Below, in pieces: positions 21,945 through 32,320 of a stretch of 46,412 nt of DNA. The stretch spans positions 1-46,412 of the forward strand of contig JAUZQM010000035.1 of NCBI GenBank assembly GCA_030950985.1. The letters are read 5' to 3'. This stretch comes from Mariprofundaceae bacterium. Lineage in GTDB: Bacteria; Pseudomonadota; Zetaproteobacteria; Mariprofundales; Mariprofundaceae. Positions within the stretch are counted from its first letter, which is position 1. Each line of letters begins with the position of its first letter. The translations under genes were made by a program, and so were the position numbers. A model generated the notes under the pieces. It did not search any database, was not told where the DNA came from, and was given only the letters and a program-made list of their open reading frames with translations.

Positions 21945-23101
21945 AAAACAGCACTGGCAATGGCATCTGCAAGGGGGATGCCAGTGTTGGTGAGTTGAAG
22001 CTGTTGACCCTTCCATTGCAAATGCTGACTTTGCAACCAAGTGTCTAAATCTTGTTGAAAATAATCGAGTATGGACTGATGAAAGCGTTGCTTAAACCAA
22101 ACATCATCAATGCCTTCACGCCGTCGCAAACCAATCCACAACGCTTCCGCTGCTGCATCATCACATGATAAGCATTCATCACTTAACATGCTTTGCCCCA
22201 TCGATGATACATGTTTCATATACGTTTCGGGTGATTTATGATTGCTATAACGATGTGTATGACCTTGTTCATCATCCCATTTACCCGAAGCACCTGCACC
22301 AATGCCGATATAATCATGATAAAGCCAATAACCATCATTATGACGACATCGCCGACCCTGTTGCGAAAAATTGGAAATTTCATACGCCTCATAAGCAGCG
22401 TTTGCCAAACAATCACGGGTATCATGAAAGAATGCCAGGGATAATTCATCATCAGGCAGTGCATACGGCGCGGCAGCATGACGAACCGCCAATTTCGTAT
22501 GTGGTTCAACGGTTAATTGATAACATGATAAATGTTCCGCACCCAAAGCAATAACCGCATCCAAAGATGATTGCCATTGTTCAAGGCTTTGTTTGGGTAA
22601 ACCATACATCAAATCAAGGTTGATATTTTGAAATCCTACAGCTCGAGCGACATCAAACGCTTGATACACCTCATCCCGTGAGTGAATCCGTTCCAACCAT
22701 TGAAGCTCTTGCCCATCCAAGCTTTGTACGCCCATCGATAAACGGTTGATGCCTGCATTATAAAATCCTTGAAAGGCATCCATATCCACCGTACCGGGAT
22801 TCGCTTCTAGGGTGATTTCAATATCGTGTTCAAAACCAAACAAGGCTTGAGCATGTTCCAATAGACTGGCAATGAGCGAGGATGGTGCAAGTGAAGGTGT
22901 GCCACCACCAAAAAATATACTGTATATTTTTCGCCCTTGATAGGCTGGATGTTTTGCCCAAGTCGTCAATTCAGATATCAAGGCATGTTGATATGCCTGC
23001 CAATCAATTTTATCACGAACATGCGAATTAAAATCACAATAATGGCATTTATGAATACAGTACGGAATATGAATATAGAGTTGTAAAGGACTAAGCAGCA
23101 T
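21941..23101 (-). CDS. hemW: Radical SAM protein HemW (oxygen-independent coproporphyrinogen III oxidase-like)
   Basis: [20 protein letters not shown] (CxxxCxxC), [29 protein letters not shown]. Confidence 0.92.
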   Translation of the reverse strand: MLLSPLQLYIHIPYCIHKCHYCDFNSHVRDKIDWQAYQHALISELTTWAKHPAYQGRKIYSIFFGGGTPSLAPSSLIASLLEHAQALFGFEHDIEITLEANPGTVDMDAFQGFYNAGINRLSMGVQSLDGQELQWLERIHSRDEVYQAFDVARAVGFQNINLDLMYGLPKQSLEQWQSSLDAVIALGAEHLSCYQLTVEPHTKLAVRHAAAPYALPDDELSLAFFHDTRDCLANAAYEAYEISNFSQQGRRCRHNDGYWLYHDYIGIGAGASGKWDDEQGHTHRYSNHKSPETYMKHVSSMGQSMLSDECLSCDDAAAEALWIGLRRREGIDDVWFKQRFHQSILDYFQQDLDTWLQSQHLQWKGQQLQLTNTGIPLADAIASAVF

Positions 23102-24645
23102 TACAGTAAGGCAACCTCAAAGTGTTCAAAGTCCATTGCCGCATCACTTTTTAAGGCGATTTGTTTGCCTAAGAATTTCTCCAAACGGGTTACTTGTTCG
23201 CTTTCTTCACCCAACATCAAATCAATGAGTTTGGGATGTGCAATCACCATTAATTTTTCACACGGATAGGCGCGTGCTTCAGCGACAATTTCACGAAACA
23301 GTTGATAACAAATGGTCGTAGGGCTTTTGGTATAAGCTGTACTATCACAGTGGCGACATGATTCGAGTAACATGCGACCCAATGAATCTCGGGTACGTTT
23401 GCGTGTCATTTCAACCAAGCCCAATGCCGAATATTGCACCACATGAGTTTTGGTTTTATCGCGTTTTAAGGCCTCATCCAAGACTTCAAGCAAGCGTGTT
23501 TTATTTTCATCTTCTTGCATATCAATAAAATCGATAACGATAATGCCACCTAAATTACGCAAACGAAGTTGATGCACCAATTCATGCACCGCTTCTAAAT
23601 TGGTCTTAAAACCTGTTTCTTCCATGTTTCTTGAGCGAACAAACGAACCTGAATTGACATCAATCGCAATCAACGCCTCGGTTTGGTCAATGACAATATG
23701 ACCACCGGATTTTAAAGAAACCTTACGTTTCAAGGCACGATTCACTTCTTCTTCTACCCCATACACATCAAACACAGGGCGTTCACCGGGGTAATAATAC
23801 AAACGCTTTGCCACTTCTGGCATAAAGCTTCGCGCAAACTTTTTCATACTTTGATAGGCTTCTTTGGAGTCAATATGAATTTTCTCCACTTCATTATCCA
23901 CATAATCACGCATCACTCGCAAATAAAGATTCAGTTCCGTGTGAACATTCGATGGGGTTTGACGTTGCTGCTGACGTTTTTCAATACCTGCCCAAAGTCG
24001 TTCCAGAAAAGCCAAATCATCTTTTATTTCTTGTTCACTATGCCCTTCTGCGACCGTGCGTATAATTAAGCCTGCTTTTTCAGGTCGGATTTTTTCACCA
24101 ATATCCAAAAGACGCTGACGTTCTTCTTTCCCTTCCAAACGGCGTGCAATACCAACATGACTCAAACCCGGTAAATAAACCAAATAACGCCCTGCAATAC
24201 TTAAAAGACTTGTTAGACGAGGACCTTTAGAAGCAATGGGATCTTTAGATACTTGCACAAGTATTTCTTGCCCATCGCGCAACAGTGTATTGATGGGTGG
24301 GATATGGCGATGATATGATGTATTCACCTCCTCCGCATCATCATCGTTGTCAGTATCATCACTATCTTTTATCTCATCATCAATATCTTCCGCTAAATCA
24401 GGCGAGTCTGGAACATCAGGAATGGCGATATCACCCGCATAAAGAAAACCCGATTTTTCCAAACCAATATCAACAAATGCTGCTTGAATACCTGGAATCA
24501 CCCGTTGTACGCGACCTTTATAAATATTGCCTTTTAAGCCACGTTCGCGCTCACGTTCAATATAGACTTCTTCAGCAAGTCCATTTTCAATACGCGCAAT
24601 CCGTGTTTCAAAGGGTGATACATTGACCAAAAGTTCAATACTCAT
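23101..24645 (-). CDS. rng: Ribonuclease G/E family endoribonuclease
   Basis: MSIELLVNVSPFETRIARIENG, GNIYKGRVQRVIPGIQAAFVDIG (S1), IAIDVNSGSFV, GGIIVIDFIDM, SCRHCDS; acidic insertion in the S1 region. Confidence 0.9.
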   Translation of the reverse strand: MSIELLVNVSPFETRIARIENGLAEEVYIERERERGLKGNIYKGRVQRVIPGIQAAFVDIGLEKSGFLYAGDIAIPDVPDSPDLAEDIDDEIKDSDDTDNDDDAEEVNTSYHRHIPPINTLLRDGQEILVQVSKDPIASKGPRLTSLLSIAGRYLVYLPGLSHVGIARRLEGKEERQRLLDIGEKIRPEKAGLIIRTVAEGHSEQEIKDDLAFLERLWAGIEKRQQQRQTPSNVHTELNLYLRVMRDYVDNEVEKIHIDSKEAYQSMKKFARSFMPEVAKRLYYYPGERPVFDVYGVEEEVNRALKRKVSLKSGGHIVIDQTEALIAIDVNSGSFVRSRNMEETGFKTNLEAVHELVHQLRLRNLGGIIVIDFIDMQEDENKTRLLEVLDEALKRDKTKTHVVQYSALGLVEMTRKRTRDSLGRMLLESCRHCDSTAYTKSPTTICYQLFREIVAEARAYPCEKLMVIAHPKLIDLMLGEESEQVTRLEKFLGKQIALKSDAAMDFEHFEVALL

Positions 24646-25199
24646 CCTAAACGCTCCAATTCTTCTAACATCTGACATGTGGTTTTTATTGGAAGCCCCA
24701 TCACATTATCCAAAGCACCATCCACGTGTGTAATAAAACTGGCTGCCCCTGCTTGAATCGCATACGCCCCTGCTTTATCCAAGACATCGTTATGGATTAA
24801 ATATCGATCGATTTCTGCCTCTGTTAACGCACGAAATTGCAGTTTTGTGGTAACCGTTCGACTGATGATATGCTCACCTAGACGTACACACACTGCTGTA
24901 AGCACCGATTGTTGTTGCCCCGATAATTGTTGCAACATCGATTTTGCATGGGCTAAATCTTCAGGTTGCCCTAAGGCTTCACCATGCAAGGATACCAAAG
25001 TATCTGCGGCAATAATGGGGCGATGTTCAATGGGGCAGGCTTGCGCTTTTATGCGACACAAACGCATGACCATATCAGGTACAGTTTCGCCAGATAAGGG
25101 TGTTTCATCAATATGACTGGGCATCACTTTGACAGTAAAACCTGCACATTGCAGGAGCTGTAAGCGACGGGGTGATTTTGAGGCGAGAATAACTTCCAT
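24642..25199 (-). CDS. maf: Maf family nucleotide pyrophosphatase
   Basis: MEVILASKSPRRLQLLQCAGF; IIAADTLVSLHGEALGQP; DKAGAYAIQ. Confidence 0.93.
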   Translation of the reverse strand: MEVILASKSPRRLQLLQCAGFTVKVMPSHIDETPLSGETVPDMVMRLCRIKAQACPIEHRPIIAADTLVSLHGEALGQPEDLAHAKSMLQQLSGQQQSVLTAVCVRLGEHIISRTVTTKLQFRALTEAEIDRYLIHNDVLDKAGAYAIQAGAASFITHVDGALDNVMGLPIKTTCQMLEELERLG

Positions 25200-25278
25200 G
25201 CGGCGACTGTAGCAGATGTTTCAGCGAAGCTCGAACCATGTTACTTGGAACATCAAGGCAGTATTATTTTTTTTATGA

Positions 25279-25326
25279 AGATTCCCAATACAAGGACTTG
25301 GGAATGACGGCGTGCGTAAGATCAGT
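25279..25326. repeat. Fragment of the intergenic hairpin/TIR repeat family upstream of leuS
   Basis: Perfect hairpin ATTCCCAA...TTGGGAAT (25281-25288/25298-25305), then GTGCGTAAGATCAGT (right-TIR match, 1 mismatch). Confidence 0.7.
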
Positions 25327-25425
25327 TATTTATTTCCTCAACCCTAACACCCATGTTTGAACATGGATTTTCTGCGATAAATCCGCAAGCTTTACGCGCA
25401 ATTGAAAATTTCAGGAGATAGTTTA

Positions 25426-27909
25426 GTGAATTCATCCAAACCGACGCAACCCTTCCATTATGATGCGCAGTCCATTGAAAAAAAATGGCAGAAAACATGG
25501 GAAACATTGAATATTGATGCGACATGCAATGATCCTGAAGATCAACGTGAAACTTATTATTGTCTTGAAATGTTCCCTTACCCATCGGGCAATTTACACA
25601 TGGGACATGTGCGCAACTATTGTTTGGGTGATGCGGTGGCGCGTTACAAACGTATGCAAGGCTTTAATGTCTTGCATCCGATTGGCTGGGATGCCTTTGG
25701 TCTACCTGCTGAAAATGCAGCGATTAAGCACAAACGTCCACCTGCTGAATGGACGTATGCGAATATTGATCAAATGCGCGTGCAATTAAAACGACTTGGA
25801 TTTTCGTATGATTGGTCGCGTGAAATTGCCACCTGTAAACCTGACTATTATCGCTGGGAACAATGGATGTTCACCAAGCTGATGGAAAAAGGTCTCGCCT
25901 ATCAAAAAGAAGCTGAAGTAAACTGGTGCGAGCCTTGCCATACCGTGCTTGCCAATGAGCAAGTCGTCGATGGCGTGTGCTGGCGTTGTGATACACCTGT
26001 GATGAAAAAGAATCTGAAACAGTGGTTTATCAAAATCACAGATTACGCTGAAGAATTATTGAATGATTTGGATCAACTGGATGGTTGGCCTGAAAAAGTG
26101 GTCGGCATGCAACGCAATTGGATTGGTAAATCAAGCGGTGCAGAAGTTTCATTTCAAGTTGAAGACTCGGATGAAGTATTGGATATTTTTACCACTCGCC
26201 CTGATACCTTGATGGGTGTGACCTATATGGCGGTGGCAGCAGCCCATCCTTTGGCACTCAAAGCGGCTGAAAATAATCCTGAATTGGCAGCTTTTTTGAA
26301 AGAATGTGCGACGATTTCAACCAAAGAAGCCGATGTCGCCACGATGGAAAAGAAAGGCATGGCTTTAGGAATCAACGCCATTCACCCCGTATCTGGCGAG
26401 TTGGTGCCAGTCTGGGCGGCCAACTTTGTATTGATGGGGTACGGCACAGGGGCGGTGATGAGTGTACCTGCCCATGATCAGCGTGATTATGATTTTGCAA
26501 AAAAATATAGTCTGAATATCAAGCAAGTGATAAACAATGTCGAAGCAAGCAGCAATGTTGATGAAGCGGCATTTACCGATGTGGGCGTGTTGGTGAACTC
26601 GGGTGAGTTTGATGGTTTAGATTCCGTGCAAGCCCAAAAAACCATGACCCAATGGTTAGAAGAACATGGGAAAGGTAAAGAAAAAATTCAATACCGTTTG
26701 AGAGATTGGTTGCTTTCTCGTCAACGTTATTGGGGAACACCTATTCCCGTGATTCATTGCGATGATTGTGGCGCAGTGCCTGTGCCAGATGACCAATTAC
26801 CCGTGGTTTTACCCGAAGATTTACAACCCACTGGTGGCTCATCGCCCTTGGCAGAATGTGAAGCATTTTTGAATGTGGATTGCCCTCAATGTGGTAAAGC
26901 CGCGAAGCGTGAAGCGGATACCTTTGATACCTTTATGGAATCCTCTTGGTATATGAATCGTTATATGTCCGCGCGTTGTGATACAGCGATGGTGGATGCA
27001 GCAGATATGGAACGTTGGGGGCCTGTCGATCAATATATTGGCGGTGTGGAACATGCAGTATTGCATCTTTTATACGCTCGTTTTTATCATAAATTGATGC
27101 GTGATGTGGGTTTATTTGATGGCGATAAAGTCGGTTCTGAGCCATTCAAAAACTTATTAACTCAAGGCATGGTTCTCTTAGATGGCAGTAAAATGTCGAA
27201 ATCCAAGGGAAACACAGTGGATCCAAATGCCATTATTGAAAAATATGGTTGTGATACAGCACGTTTATTTACCTTGTTTGCAGCACCACCAGAAAAAGAT
27301 TTGGAATGGGAAGAAAATGGTGTCGATGGAGCGCATCGTTTCTTGAACCGTGTATGGCGTTTGCTTGAACGATTGGATAGCCCTGTAACAGCTGATGAGA
27401 ATCTTAAAGCAGTGAAGGATTTACGCCGTGTGATTCATGTTACCATTGAAAAAGTAAGCCGTGCCTTTGAACATGGTTTTGCCTTTAATGTTGCCATTGC
27501 TGCACAAATGGAACTGACCAATGCCTTGCAAGCCTTTGAGATTCAAGGCGAAGCTGGCAAAGCGGCCATGCATGAAGGACTAACAGCTTTGGTAAAAATG
27601 CTCAGTCCACTTGTTCCCCATTTTGCCTGTGAATGCGGCGAACGTTTGGGATTTTCCACCCTATCCGTATGCGAATCTTGGCCTCAAGTCGATGCCTCTG
27701 CGTTGATACAAGATGAAGTAGCCTTGGTGGTTCAAGTTCAAGGTAAAAAACGAGGCGAAATCCTTGTACCTACGGGCGTGAGCCAAGATGAGGCTTTGAG
27801 CTTGGCAAAAGCGGATGCAGCTGTATCCAAATGGTTGGAAGGCATGCAGATTGTGAAGGTCATCTTGGTGAAAGGTCGCTTGTTAAACATTGTGGTACGC
27901 CCCGCATGA
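25426..27909 (+). CDS. leuS: Leucyl-tRNA synthetase
   Basis: YCLEMFPYPSGNLHMGHVRNYCLGDAVARY; GSKMSKSKGNTVDP. GTG start at 25426 with AGGAG. Confidence 0.96.
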   Translation: MNSSKPTQPFHYDAQSIEKKWQKTWETLNIDATCNDPEDQRETYYCLEMFPYPSGNLHMGHVRNYCLGDAVARYKRMQGFNVLHPIGWDAFGLPAENAAIKHKRPPAEWTYANIDQMRVQLKRLGFSYDWSREIATCKPDYYRWEQWMFTKLMEKGLAYQKEAEVNWCEPCHTVLANEQVVDGVCWRCDTPVMKKNLKQWFIKITDYAEELLNDLDQLDGWPEKVVGMQRNWIGKSSGAEVSFQVEDSDEVLDIFTTRPDTLMGVTYMAVAAAHPLALKAAENNPELAAFLKECATISTKEADVATMEKKGMALGINAIHPVSGELVPVWAANFVLMGYGTGAVMSVPAHDQRDYDFAKKYSLNIKQVINNVEASSNVDEAAFTDVGVLVNSGEFDGLDSVQAQKTMTQWLEEHGKGKEKIQYRLRDWLLSRQRYWGTPIPVIHCDDCGAVPVPDDQLPVVLPEDLQPTGGSSPLAECEAFLNVDCPQCGKAAKREADTFDTFMESSWYMNRYMSARCDTAMVDAADMERWGPVDQYIGGVEHAVLHLLYARFYHKLMRDVGLFDGDKVGSEPFKNLLTQGMVLLDGSKMSKSKGNTVDPNAIIEKYGCDTARLFTLFAAPPEKDLEWEENGVDGAHRFLNRVWRLLERLDSPVTADENLKAVKDLRRVIHVTIEKVSRAFEHGFAFNVAIAAQMELTNALQAFEIQGEAGKAAMHEGLTALVKMLSPLVPHFACECGERLGFSTLSVCESWPQVDASALIQDEVALVVQVQGKKRGEILVPTGVSQDEALSLAKADAAVSKWLEGMQIVKVILVKGRLLNIVVRPA

Positions 27910-28412
27910 TGCGTTGGCTGATTGGAACTGCATGCGCACTCATGATAAGCGCATGTGGTTACCACTTGGTGGGGCAGGGTGGGACATCGGATGTCATACC
28001 TAAAGATGCAGTGGCTTTGCAAGTTCAAATGCTCAATAACCATGATATTGCTTTGCTGACAGTGGTTGAGCAAGCTTTGGAACAACGGATGAGCTTACCG
28101 CTAATGAAAGAAAATAAGCATTCCGAAGATCACCTGCTGCATGTTTATATTGAACATGCACAAGAAAAGATGCTTGCCACATCCTTTGATAGTGCTGGCA
28201 TTGCTAATCAGTATCGCCTAACGATTTCAGGCAAGATGCGTGTGTTATATCAAACAAAGCAGCGTTGGGAATCATCCATCATGACGGTGCAAGGGGATGT
28301 CTTTGCTACAGGTGATGCCATCGCGATTGAGGCACAACGGGAAAGCGTGGCAAAATCATTGAGAAAAGAGTGGGTTCAACACGTCTTACAACGGATGTAT
28401 TCAGGTTTCTAA
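27906..28412 (+). CDS. lptE: LPS-assembly lipoprotein LptE
   Basis: Lipobox and start MMRWLIGTACALMISACGYHLVGQGG; follows leuS as in leuS-lptE. Confidence 0.87.
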   Translation: MMRWLIGTACALMISACGYHLVGQGGTSDVIPKDAVALQVQMLNNHDIALLTVVEQALEQRMSLPLMKENKHSEDHLLHVYIEHAQEKMLATSFDSAGIANQYRLTISGKMRVLYQTKQRWESSIMTVQGDVFATGDAIAIEAQRESVAKSLRKEWVQHVLQRMYSGF

Positions 28413-28414
28413 GC

Positions 28415-28620
28415 TCATAAACTTTTGCATACCAAGCAGTTTCGCCCTTGCTGTTTGGCATCAAATGTAGCGCGTTCAACTGTCCGAATCATATCACGTG
28501 CTCGATGTTTCAACATCGGGCATGTGGTCACCAAACTAATGGACACAGCACAGGCGATGCCTCATCAGGCATCACCACAAGAATATCAATCTTATATTGA
28601 GGCAGTGATACACGCATATT
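28415..28620 (-). pseudogene. Decayed GGDEF (diguanylate cyclase) C-terminal remnant
   Basis: Minus-strand frame ending at 28415: GIACAVSISLVTTCPMLKHRARDMIRTVERATFDAKQQGRNCLVCKSL*; 'A-x-A-T-F-D-A-K-Q-Q-G-R-N' is the GGDEF C-terminal signature. Upstream in another frame: YKIDILVVMPDE (cf. GDEFxVLMPD), so frameshifted/deleted. Confidence 0.6.
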
Positions 28621-28631
28621 AAAACTTAAAC

Positions 28632-28820
28632 ACTGATGTTACGCACGTTGTGAAAAAGATGCATCATCCTATGCTCTTAGGTTCTAAATTCGGCATGCTT
28701 TGCCCTGATACTTCATTCGGCGGGGCTAAAGCCGCACTTACAGAGTCATGAACACAGAGCAATCTTCATCTCTGAAAATCGATTAAAAGAGCACGGAATG
28801 ATGGAGTGCGTAACATCAGT
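28632..28820. mobile_element. MITE-like non-coding element, complete copy 1 (189 bp)
   Basis: 15-bp perfect TIRs ACTGATGTTACGCAC / GTGCGTAACATCAGT, flanked by 5-bp direct repeat TAAAC (28627-28631 and 28821-28825). No ORF; internal core shared with copy 2. Confidence 0.88.
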
Positions 28821-29914
28821 TAAACATTAAAGCGGAAGTGCAATACATCTCCATCTTGAACAACATACTCTTTACCTTCCAAACGCATTTTCCCTGCTTC
28901 TTTCGATTTGGCTTCACCACCCAGTGTGACAAAATCATGATATGCAATGGTTTCTGCACGAATAAAACCTTTTTCAAAATCATTGTGAATGACAGCAGCG
29001 GCTTTGGGTGCTGTATCACCGATATGAATGGTCCAAGCTCGAACTTCTTTCACGCCCGCAGTAAAATAAGTAATTAAATTTAACAAGGTATAGGCGGCAC
29101 GAATAACCATATTAAGCCCTGGTTCTTTTAAACCTAAATCAGCTAAAAATTCAGTTTTTGATTCGTTATCCATTTCAGCCAATTCAGCTTCAATTTGTGC
29201 AGAAACAATCGCAACTTCTGCATTTTCTTCAGCTGCAAACGCCCGTACCTTTTCCACATAAGCATTACCATCAGGCAATGAAGCATCATCCACATTGGCA
29301 ATGTATAACACAGGCTTGCCAGTCAATAGGCAATAATCTGTAATTTTATCCCGATCATCATCCGTTAAATCTTGACGACGTACGGTGATACCATCTTCCA
29401 AGCCCTTTAACACACGTTCTTGCACTGCCAGCAAAGCCAAAGCATCTTTATTGCCTGATTTTGTGGTTTTAACCGTTCTTTCCACCGCTTTTTGCATGCT
29501 TTCCATATCTTTAATCATCAATTCGGTATCAATAACTTCAATATCAGAAAGGGGATCAATGGTATTGGCAACATGCGTCACATTCTCATCATCAAAACAG
29601 CGTACAACATGAGCAATCGCAGAGCATTCACGGATATTGGCAAGAAATTTATTTCCCAGACCTTCACCGCTTGCAGCACCCGCCACCAAACCAGCAATAT
29701 CAACAAATTCAACGACAGCGTGTTGCATGGCTTGTGGTTTGACAATTTTTGCCAAGGCATCCATGCGTACATCTGGAACTTTGACCAAACCTATATTGGG
29801 CTCAATCGTGCAAAAAGGATAATTGGCAGCTTCTGCGCCACCACCATTCAATGCATTGAATAAAGTTGATTTACCAACATTGGGAAGCCCAACGATGCCA
29901 ATGGATAATGCCAT
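28820..29914 (-). CDS. ychF: Ribosome-binding ATPase YchF (Obg-like GTPase family)
   Basis: MALSIGIVGLPNVGKSTLFNALN; C-terminal TGS region YHDFVTLGGEAKSKEAGKMRLEGKEYVVQDGDVLHFRFNV. Confidence 0.97.
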   Translation of the reverse strand: MALSIGIVGLPNVGKSTLFNALNGGGAEAANYPFCTIEPNIGLVKVPDVRMDALAKIVKPQAMQHAVVEFVDIAGLVAGAASGEGLGNKFLANIRECSAIAHVVRCFDDENVTHVANTIDPLSDIEVIDTELMIKDMESMQKAVERTVKTTKSGNKDALALLAVQERVLKGLEDGITVRRQDLTDDDRDKITDYCLLTGKPVLYIANVDDASLPDGNAYVEKVRAFAAEENAEVAIVSAQIEAELAEMDNESKTEFLADLGLKEPGLNMVIRAAYTLLNLITYFTAGVKEVRAWTIHIGDTAPKAAAVIHNDFEKGFIRAETIAYHDFVTLGGEAKSKEAGKMRLEGKEYVVQDGDVLHFRFNV

Positions 29915-29923
29915 GACGTTCTC

Positions 29924-30499
29924 CTAAGAGGGGTTTAATTTAAGGTGAATATGATTCGCAGCGATGTCTGTTTTACTCGCTAAAATAAGTAATAATTCTT
30001 CTTCTAAAATATGAAAGATACGTGCTTCATCGGCACGATCATCTTCACTAGCTCGACCCAATACCCAATCCACAATCGCGCCGTGGGTAGGGCGACCAAT
30101 GCCAACTTTGATGCGTGTATAAGATGTATCTTTAACATGCGCGTTGATAGACCGTAATCCATTGTGTCCACCATGACCACCGCCGACTTTCAAGCGGATT
30201 TTGCCACTTGGAAGATCTAAATCATCATAGATTACCGTCACATCTTTGGCTTCAATATCATAATAATGTACCAAAGCAGCCAATGATTCACCACTGTCAT
30301 TCATAAAAGTTTGAGGTTTGAGTAGCAGAACTTTCCCTTCGTGACTGTTCCAAGAGGCTGTTTCAGCACGAAAACGAGGAGATGCAGAAAACTGCACCCC
30401 CTCAGATTGGGCAAGTTGATCAAGAAAACGAAAACCAATGTTATGTCTCGTGTCTTGATACTTCGAGCCAGGGTTGCCAAGCCCGACCAAGATTTTCAT
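29924..30499 (-). CDS. pth: Peptidyl-tRNA hydrolase
   Basis: MKILVGLGNPGSKYQDTRHNIGFRFLD; GGGHGGHNGLRSI. Confidence 0.96.
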   Translation of the reverse strand: MKILVGLGNPGSKYQDTRHNIGFRFLDQLAQSEGVQFSASPRFRAETASWNSHEGKVLLLKPQTFMNDSGESLAALVHYYDIEAKDVTVIYDDLDLPSGKIRLKVGGGHGGHNGLRSINAHVKDTSYTRIKVGIGRPTHGAIVDWVLGRASEDDRADEARIFHILEEELLLILASKTDIAANHIHLKLNPS

Positions 30500-31129
30500 T
30501 TAAGCTTCAGGTTCTGCACTTACTTCAGTATCAGTAGCCGTATCATCATTCGATTCTTCTTCATGATTCTTCGGAGCAGAAATATTTAAGATAGTATAAT
30601 TAAATTCATGAATGACTTTCGAACCTTCAGGCAAGCTAATATCTTCAATATGAATATTGTCACCGATATCTAAGTTGGCGCAATCCACTTCAACACTTTC
30701 AGGAATGGAATCGGCACGGCATGTTACTTCCAATACGTGACGAACAAGGTCTAACATACCACCAGCAATATCACCGGGACATTTGTCATAATTAAGCACA
30801 ATCACAGGAACTTCAACAGTCACGCTATCAGCAGAAGATACACGCATAAAATCCAAATGCATGGCTGTATCTAAAAGAGGATCCCATTGCGTATCTTTTA
30901 ACAAGACTGTTTCTGTACCTTTTCCAGCCACGTTTACAGATAGCATAGAGGTATAAAAAGCTTCTACATTCAACTTTTTACCAATGCTATTTGCATTCAA
31001 GGTAATCGCTAAATCAGGCTTTCCTCCACCATAAATAATGGCGGGTAATGAACCAGCGCGACGCATACGGCGAGCATCGCCTTTGCCTGTGGTTTCACGC
31101 AAAGTTGCGTCGATAATCAAATCAGTCAT
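30500..31129 (-). CDS. rplY: 50S ribosomal protein L25/general stress protein Ctc
   Basis: LIIDATLRETTGKGDARRMRRAGSLPAIIYGGG; Ctc-type acidic C-terminus. Confidence 0.94.
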   Translation of the reverse strand: MTDLIIDATLRETTGKGDARRMRRAGSLPAIIYGGGKPDLAITLNANSIGKKLNVEAFYTSMLSVNVAGKGTETVLLKDTQWDPLLDTAMHLDFMRVSSADSVTVEVPVIVLNYDKCPGDIAGGMLDLVRHVLEVTCRADSIPESVEVDCANLDIGDNIHIEDISLPEGSKVIHEFNYTILNISAPKNHEEESNDDTATDTEVSAEPEA

Positions 31130-31252
31130 GGTTTTATAACCTCTTACTTAAGATGAATCTGGTGGGTTGACCCAAACAGATTTTTGACAAGCTTTTTGGG
31201 CTTTCAAAAAAGAATATCCACATGATTAAAGAATACGATGTGGACTGAAATA

Positions 31253-32203
31253 TTAGTCGTATAAGCTGCTAATGGAACGTGCGCTATAAATACGTTTGAT
31301 GGCTTCACCCATTAAATTACCGATGGGGTGAATACGTACTTTGCCGGTGTTCAAAATATGTTCAGGTTGTTTAATGCTATCGGTAATAACCAGTTCAGTC
31401 AGACAGGATGCTTTTAAACGTTCGGCTGCCGGTCCAGATAATACACCATGTGTCGCATAGGCTGAGACTTTGCTTGCGCCACGCTCCATCAATGCTTCCG
31501 CAGCATTACATAATGTACCTGCTGTATCCACCATATCATCAATCAGAATACAATGACGATTTTCAACATCACCAATGATATTCATGATTTTAGCTACATT
31601 GGGTGCAGGTCGACGTTTATCCACAATGGCAATATCAGCATGTAATTTTTTCGCCAAACCACGTGCTCGCACCACACCACCTACATCAGGTGAAACGACA
31701 AGCACATCATCGACACTGTTCTTCGATTGAATATCTTTAGCAAACAAAGGCCCTGCAAAAATATTATCGACTGGGATATTAAAGAAACCCTGAATTTGAG
31801 TCGCATGCAAATCCATTGTAAGCACACGAGTCACACCTGCTGCCTGCAATAAATCAGCAACCAGCTTTGCAGAAATGGGTGTGCGTCCAGCACTTTTACG
31901 ATCTTGTCTTGCATAGCCAAAGTATGGAATCACGGCGCAAATTTCGCGTGCCGAAGCACGTTTCGCAGCATCAATCGCCACCAAAAGTTCCATTAAATTA
32001 TCATTGGCTGGTGCTGATGTGCTTTGTACTAAAAAGACATCCAAACCTCGAATGGTTTCCTCATACTGTAAAAAAACTTCACCATCAGAAAAACGTTGAA
32101 CATCAATGTTGCCAACAGGCATGTGAATATGATTACAAATAGATTGGGTAAGCTCAGGATTTGACGTTCCAGAAAAAAGACGCAACTTCTCAGGATTCGA
32201 CAT
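31253..32203 (-). CDS. prs: Ribose-phosphate pyrophosphokinase
   Basis: LRLFSGTSNPELTQSICNH; ILIDDMVDTAGTLCNAAEAL PRPP motif. Confidence 0.97.
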   Translation of the reverse strand: MSNPEKLRLFSGTSNPELTQSICNHIHMPVGNIDVQRFSDGEVFLQYEETIRGLDVFLVQSTSAPANDNLMELLVAIDAAKRASAREICAVIPYFGYARQDRKSAGRTPISAKLVADLLQAAGVTRVLTMDLHATQIQGFFNIPVDNIFAGPLFAKDIQSKNSVDDVLVVSPDVGGVVRARGLAKKLHADIAIVDKRRPAPNVAKIMNIIGDVENRHCILIDDMVDTAGTLCNAAEALMERGASKVSAYATHGVLSGPAAERLKASCLTELVITDSIKQPEHILNTGKVRIHPIGNLMGEAIKRIYSARSISSLYD

Positions 32204-32242
32204 GTGGATAATACTCCGTTGTCATGAATAAATAATATAAAA

Positions 32243-32317
32243 TGGCTGGGGCGGCAGGATTCGAACCTGCGCATGACGGGATCAAAACCCGCTGCCTTAC
32301 CGCTTGGCTACGCCCCA
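32243..32317 (-). tRNA. tRNA-Gln (anticodon TTG), CCA encoded
   Basis: Reverse complement TGGGGCGTAGCCAAGCGGTAAGGCAGCGGGTTTTGATCCCGTCATGCGCAGGTTCGAATCCTGCCGCCCCAGCCA folds as cloverleaf with loop TTTTGAT; between ispE and prs. Confidence 0.96.
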
Positions 32318-32320
32318 ATA

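Noticed and set aside
22165-22554. 129-aa His/Tyr-rich ORF inside hemW
   Set aside because: Antisense shadow of hemW; composition reflects reverse-strand codon bias.
25322-25585. Minus-strand 87-aa ORF ending exactly at the repeat-family end (another apparent TA|A stop junction)
   Set aside because: Antisense to the leuS 5' end with no protein support, so not counted among stop-codon-completing insertions.
28425-28622. Plus-strand 65-aa ORF after lptE
   Set aside because: No RBS or family resemblance; antisense to the GGDEF-like remnant.
31130-31252. Short hairpins between rplY and prs (TGGGTTGACCCA; CCACAT...ATGTGG)
   Set aside because: Stems only 5-6 bp without T-tracts; not supportable as terminators or attenuators.
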